Shown piece after piece: positions 60,285 through 62,828 of a DNA stretch of 62,828 nucleotides. The stretch spans positions 1 to 62,828 of the forward strand of contig JBIIEL010000009.1 of the NCBI GenBank assembly GCA_044237845.1. The letters run 5' to 3'. The notes beneath the pieces were generated by a model that saw only the letters and a program-made list of their open reading frames with translations, did not search any database and was not told the DNA's origin. Both the position numbers and the translations under genes were made by a program. This stretch comes from QFOX01 sp044237845 (GTDB lineage Bacteria > Pseudomonadota > Alphaproteobacteria > Rickettsiales > UBA3002). Position 1 is the first letter of the stretch. Each line of letters starts with the position of its first letter.

Positions 60285-61610
60285 ATGACCCAATTCACCA
60301 AACCCACCCGCAAAAATGACGGCAAACGCGTTGCATATGTGAATGCGCGGCTGATCGACCCGGAGAGCGGGCTGGATGCCAAAGGTGCGCTGCTGACCGA
60401 GGGAAACAAGATCGTCGATTTCGGTGAGCGGCTGTTTAACGATGGCAAAACGCCGGATGGTGCGGAGGTGGTGGATTGCGGCGGCAACATCCTCGCCCCC
60501 GGCCTGCTCGACATTCAGGTGCATTTCCGCGAGCCGGGTCAGGAATATAAAGAAACCATCGAGACCGGCAGCAAAGCGGCGGCAGCGGGCGGTGTCACCA
60601 CGGTGGCTACCATGCCCAACACCAAACCGGTGGTGGATGACATCAGCATCCTCGCCTTCCTGCAAAAGCGCGCGATCGAAACCGGCTATGTCAACATCCG
60701 CCCCTATGCCGCCATCACGCAGGGACAAAAAGGCGAAGCCCTCACCGAAATGGCAATGCTGGTGGAAGCTGGCGCGTGTGGTTTCACGGATGACGGGCTG
60801 CCGGTCATGAACGCGCAGATCATGCGTCAGGCGCTCACCATGGGCAAGGCGCTCGGCGTGCCGATCGCGCAGCATGCGGAGGACCATAACCTCAGCTGCG
60901 GCGGCTGCATGAACGAGGGCTGGGTGGCAACCAAGCTCGGCCTCAAAGGCATCCCCAACGTGAGCGAAGCGGTGATTGTCGCGCGCGACATCCTCCTCGC
61001 GGAACTGACCGGCGCGCATTACCATGTGCTGCATATCAGCACCAAAGAGGCGGTCGACCTCGTGCGCTGGGGCAAAGCCCGCGGCGTGAATGTCACCGCC
61101 GAGGTCGCGCCGCATCATTTCATCCTCAACGACGAAGCAGTGATCGACTACCGCACCTTCAGCAAAATGAACCCGCCCCTGCGTGCGGAATCTGATCGTC
61201 TCGCCCTCATCGAAGGCCTGCGCGATGGCACGATTGATGCGATTGCGACCGACCACGCACCGCACGATACTGAAAGCAAACGCGTGCCGATGGATGTGGC
61301 AGCGTTTGGCATCGTGGGGCTCGAGACTATGCTCGCGCTATCGATGAATCTCGTGCATCAGGGGCATCTCTCGCTGCGCGATATTCTCGCAGCGATGACC
61401 TACAAAGCCGCGGATATTATTCATGCGGATGCCGGACGACTGAAAAAGGGCGCGACCGCAGACCTTGTGATTATTGACCCCGCGCACCAGTGGACGATCC
61501 TCAACGAAAGCCTCAGCAGCAAATCGAAAAACTCGCCGTTCGATGGCATGAACGTCACCGGCCGCGCGCTGCGCACCGTGGTGGGCGGCGAGACGGTTTT
61601 TGCACTATGA
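60285..61610 (+). CDS. pyrC: Dihydroorotase
   Basis: A 441-residue class I dihydroorotase. Most metal-site motifs are present: F-T-D-D-G, Q-H-A-E-D, L-H-I-S-T and A-T-D-H-A-P-H. The first H-x-H motif reads D-I-Q-V-H-F-R-E-P-G: the first His is Gln78. This is unusual for an active enzyme, and some pyrC-like partners of aspartate carbamoyltransferase are inactive. AAGGT stands before the ATG. Overlaps pyrF by four bases. Confidence 0.9.
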   Translation: MTQFTKPTRKNDGKRVAYVNARLIDPESGLDAKGALLTEGNKIVDFGERLFNDGKTPDGAEVVDCGGNILAPGLLDIQVHFREPGQEYKETIETGSKAAAAGGVTTVATMPNTKPVVDDISILAFLQKRAIETGYVNIRPYAAITQGQKGEALTEMAMLVEAGACGFTDDGLPVMNAQIMRQALTMGKALGVPIAQHAEDHNLSCGGCMNEGWVATKLGLKGIPNVSEAVIVARDILLAELTGAHYHVLHISTKEAVDLVRWGKARGVNVTAEVAPHHFILNDEAVIDYRTFSKMNPPLRAESDRLALIEGLRDGTIDAIATDHAPHDTESKRVPMDVAAFGIVGLETMLALSMNLVHQGHLSLRDILAAMTYKAADIIHADAGRLKKGATADLVIIDPAHQWTILNESLSSKSKNSPFDGMNVTGRALRTVVGGETVFAL

Positions 61611-62320
61611 GCAACCTGACCAACCCCATCATCTGCGCGGTGGATGCGAGCGATGCAGATGAAGCCAGCACCATCGCCAGCGACGTGCGCCCACATGTCG
61701 GCGCGGTGAAGCTCGGGCTGGAATTTTTCACAGCGAACGGCGCGGCAGGCGTGGCTTACATCAGCCGCCTCGGCGTGCCGGTGTTTCTCGACCTCAAATT
61801 CCACGACATCCCCAACACCGTTGCCAAAGCCATCGCCGCCACAGCGGGCATGAATATGTTCATGATGACGGTGCATACCAGCGGCGGTCAAGCCATGCTG
61901 AAAGCGGCGATTGAAGCCTCCGACCGGGTGGCGCAGATGACGGGAAAAGACCGCCCACTGATTATCGGTGTCACACTGCTCACCAGCCTCGATCAGGATG
62001 ATATTGCCATCCTCGGCTTCCGCGAAAATTTGCAAGACCAGGTGCTGCGATTGGCCGACCTTGCCCAAAGCGCGGGGTTGGATGGCGTGGTGTGCAGCCC
62101 GTTTGAAATCGCGCCCATCCGCAAGGCCTGCGGGTCCGACCTTAAACTCATCGTCCCCGGTATCCGCCCTGAGGGCTCCGACGCGGGCGACCAGAAACGC
62201 ATCCTCACCCCGAAAGAAGCGCTAAAGCGCGGGGCAGATTACCTCGTCATCGGCCGCCCGATTACCGAAGCGCCCGACCGCGCCGCGGCCGCCAAAGCCA
62301 TTGCAGATTCGTTGAAGTAA
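61607..62320 (+). CDS. pyrF: Orotidine 5'-phosphate decarboxylase
   Basis: A 237-residue decarboxylase making UMP. It has K-L-G-L-E-F-F, the catalytic D-L-K-F-H-D-I-P-N-T and V-I-G-R-P-I-T at the C-terminus. The ATG at 61607 overlaps the pyrC TGA (ATGA) and gives the canonical N-terminus. The pyrimidine unit pyrB-orphan-pyrC-pyrF is complete here apart from carAB, pyrD and pyrE. Confidence 0.95.
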   Translation: MSNLTNPIICAVDASDADEASTIASDVRPHVGAVKLGLEFFTANGAAGVAYISRLGVPVFLDLKFHDIPNTVAKAIAATAGMNMFMMTVHTSGGQAMLKAAIEASDRVAQMTGKDRPLIIGVTLLTSLDQDDIAILGFRENLQDQVLRLADLAQSAGLDGVVCSPFEIAPIRKACGSDLKLIVPGIRPEGSDAGDQKRILTPKEALKRGADYLVIGRPITEAPDRAAAAKAIADSLK

Positions 62321-62828
62321 TTAGCGCCCTGCCAGCGGTGTCATATCCGTGTGTGGCGCGTGCTGGCGCGCTTCTTCACGATGCGCCCATTTCACCTGAT
62401 TCACGCTCGGCTGGAGGCGCTCCTCCGTAATCGCCGCGATTCGCTGCGAGAGCTGCGCTGCAATCTCCGGCGCGCTCAGCTTCATGCCCTTCTGCGCCGC
62501 CATATATTCCGACACATCCGCTAACAACTCACGCTGCTTCTCCGGCGTCTGCGCGGCAATCACACGCGCGGCAGCATCTTCGAGTTTTGCTATGTCCGCC
62601 AAGGATGCTCCCTTGCCCGAGGTTTGGTCACGACGCGACAAGAACAACATGATGTTGGAAAATACATAGGCAGCGAACTGCGTCGTAGATGCCATGTGCG
62701 GCTTTAAACTTTTTCCTGAGTAAGTGGAGTTGCGAAGCTCATGATCTTGCATGGCTTTGGCACCCAAGAAAATATTGTTTAGTCCATAAAGCGTACCCGT
62801 CACCCGCAAGGGTTTCTCAGCAATAAAT
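62321..62828 (-). CDS. Partial unknown protein at window edge
   Basis: An open frame of at least 162 residues read on the minus strand with no stop up to the window edge, so the N-terminus may lie outside. Candidate starts are a TTG at 62809, a GTG at 62803 and an ATG at 62752. It is mostly helical and charged (E-D-A-A-A-R-V-I-A-A-Q-T-P-E-K-Q-R-E-L-L) with a hydrophobic segment F-A-A-Y-V-F-S-N-I-M-L-F-L and no motif I recognise. It ends directly adjacent to pyrF. Confidence 0.6.
   Translation of the reverse strand, partial: FIAEKPLRVTGTLYGLNNIFLGAKAMQDHELRNSTYSGKSLKPHMASTTQFAAYVFSNIMLFLSRRDQTSGKGASLADIAKLEDAAARVIAAQTPEKQRELLADVSEYMAAQKGMKLSAPEIAAQLSQRIAAITEERLQPSVNQVKWAHREEARQHAPHTDMTPLAGR

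Overview
This window reads as a compact, dense stretch of an alphaproteobacterial chromosome. The signs are the divergent tsaD | hemC-hemD-mitofilin-like-hemY block, the ruvX | gatC-gatA-gatB block, plsY-dprA-topA followed by pyrB/pyrC/pyrF, a PAS_5-type protein, a ccmDEFGH cytochrome c maturation run, and a long (1135-residue) IleRS. Most genes are moderately GC-rich, with scattered AT-rich genes and patches. I cannot name the genus. A flagellum together with a PilB/PilC/PilT/PilU-type pilus machinery is less usual for this class, where Tad pili are more common.

Layout. 1-5.7 kb: flagellar export and rod genes in two divergent units. A small membrane protein, fliP, fliO, an FlhB C-domain paralogue and csrA point left; flgB, flgC, fliE, fliQ, fliR and flhB point right behind a strong sigma-54 promoter. 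5.7-9.1 kb: a periplasmic protein, glnB-glnA, a PhoU-like protein and tRNA-His. 9.1-14.9 kb (leftward): an MFS transporter interrupted by an in-frame TAG, a DJ-1/PfpI protein and ccmD-E-F-G-H plus a CcmI-like stub; ccmD (42 codons) is very short. 15-26 kb: a type IV pilus / type II secretion-like module (PilB/GspE, PilC/GspF, GspL/PilMN-like, PilO-like, a secreted protein and an overlapping ABC ATPase) facing a TPR protein, PilT and PilU. 26-28.4 kb: an M23 peptidase behind a near-perfect sigma-54 promoter and two unknown genes behind a near-perfect Pho box. 28.5-33.2 kb: gpsA flanked by two palindromic repeats, then ileS. 33.4-36 kb: a PAS protein, a Cys/Met PLP lyase and an AT-rich Q/E-rich tail-anchored protein. 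36-40.3 kb: znuB/znuC with divergent znuA, a HupE/UreJ-like protein and an AT-rich DUF805 locus. 40.4-48.6 kb: tsaD, heme genes, a sigma-54-preceded lipoprotein, a TPR protein and AsmA. 48.7-57.2 kb: gatC-gatA-orphan-gatB, ruvX, plsY, dprA, topA. 57.2-62.8 kb: an SDR, a TPR lipoprotein, pyrB-orphan-pyrC-pyrF and a partial unknown gene.

How it fits together. Three sigma-54 (-24/-12) elements tie the flagellar operon, a murein peptidase and a lipoprotein to a possible RpoN regulon. Two Pho-box-like elements precede genes of unknown function. Adjacent genes very often overlap by ATGA or TAATG, and nine of the ten convergent junctions leave fewer than ten bases or overlap. Several AT-rich orphan genes sit inside otherwise conserved housekeeping operons, two of them with perfect start/stop overlaps. 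No rRNA, CRISPR array, transposase or origin was recognised, and no gene-free stretch exceeds 300 bases. The strongest candidates for something new are the pilus-like module coupled to a lone ABC ATPase, the sigma-54-linked peptidase and lipoprotein, the Pho-box unknown genes, and the small membrane protein inside gatCAB.
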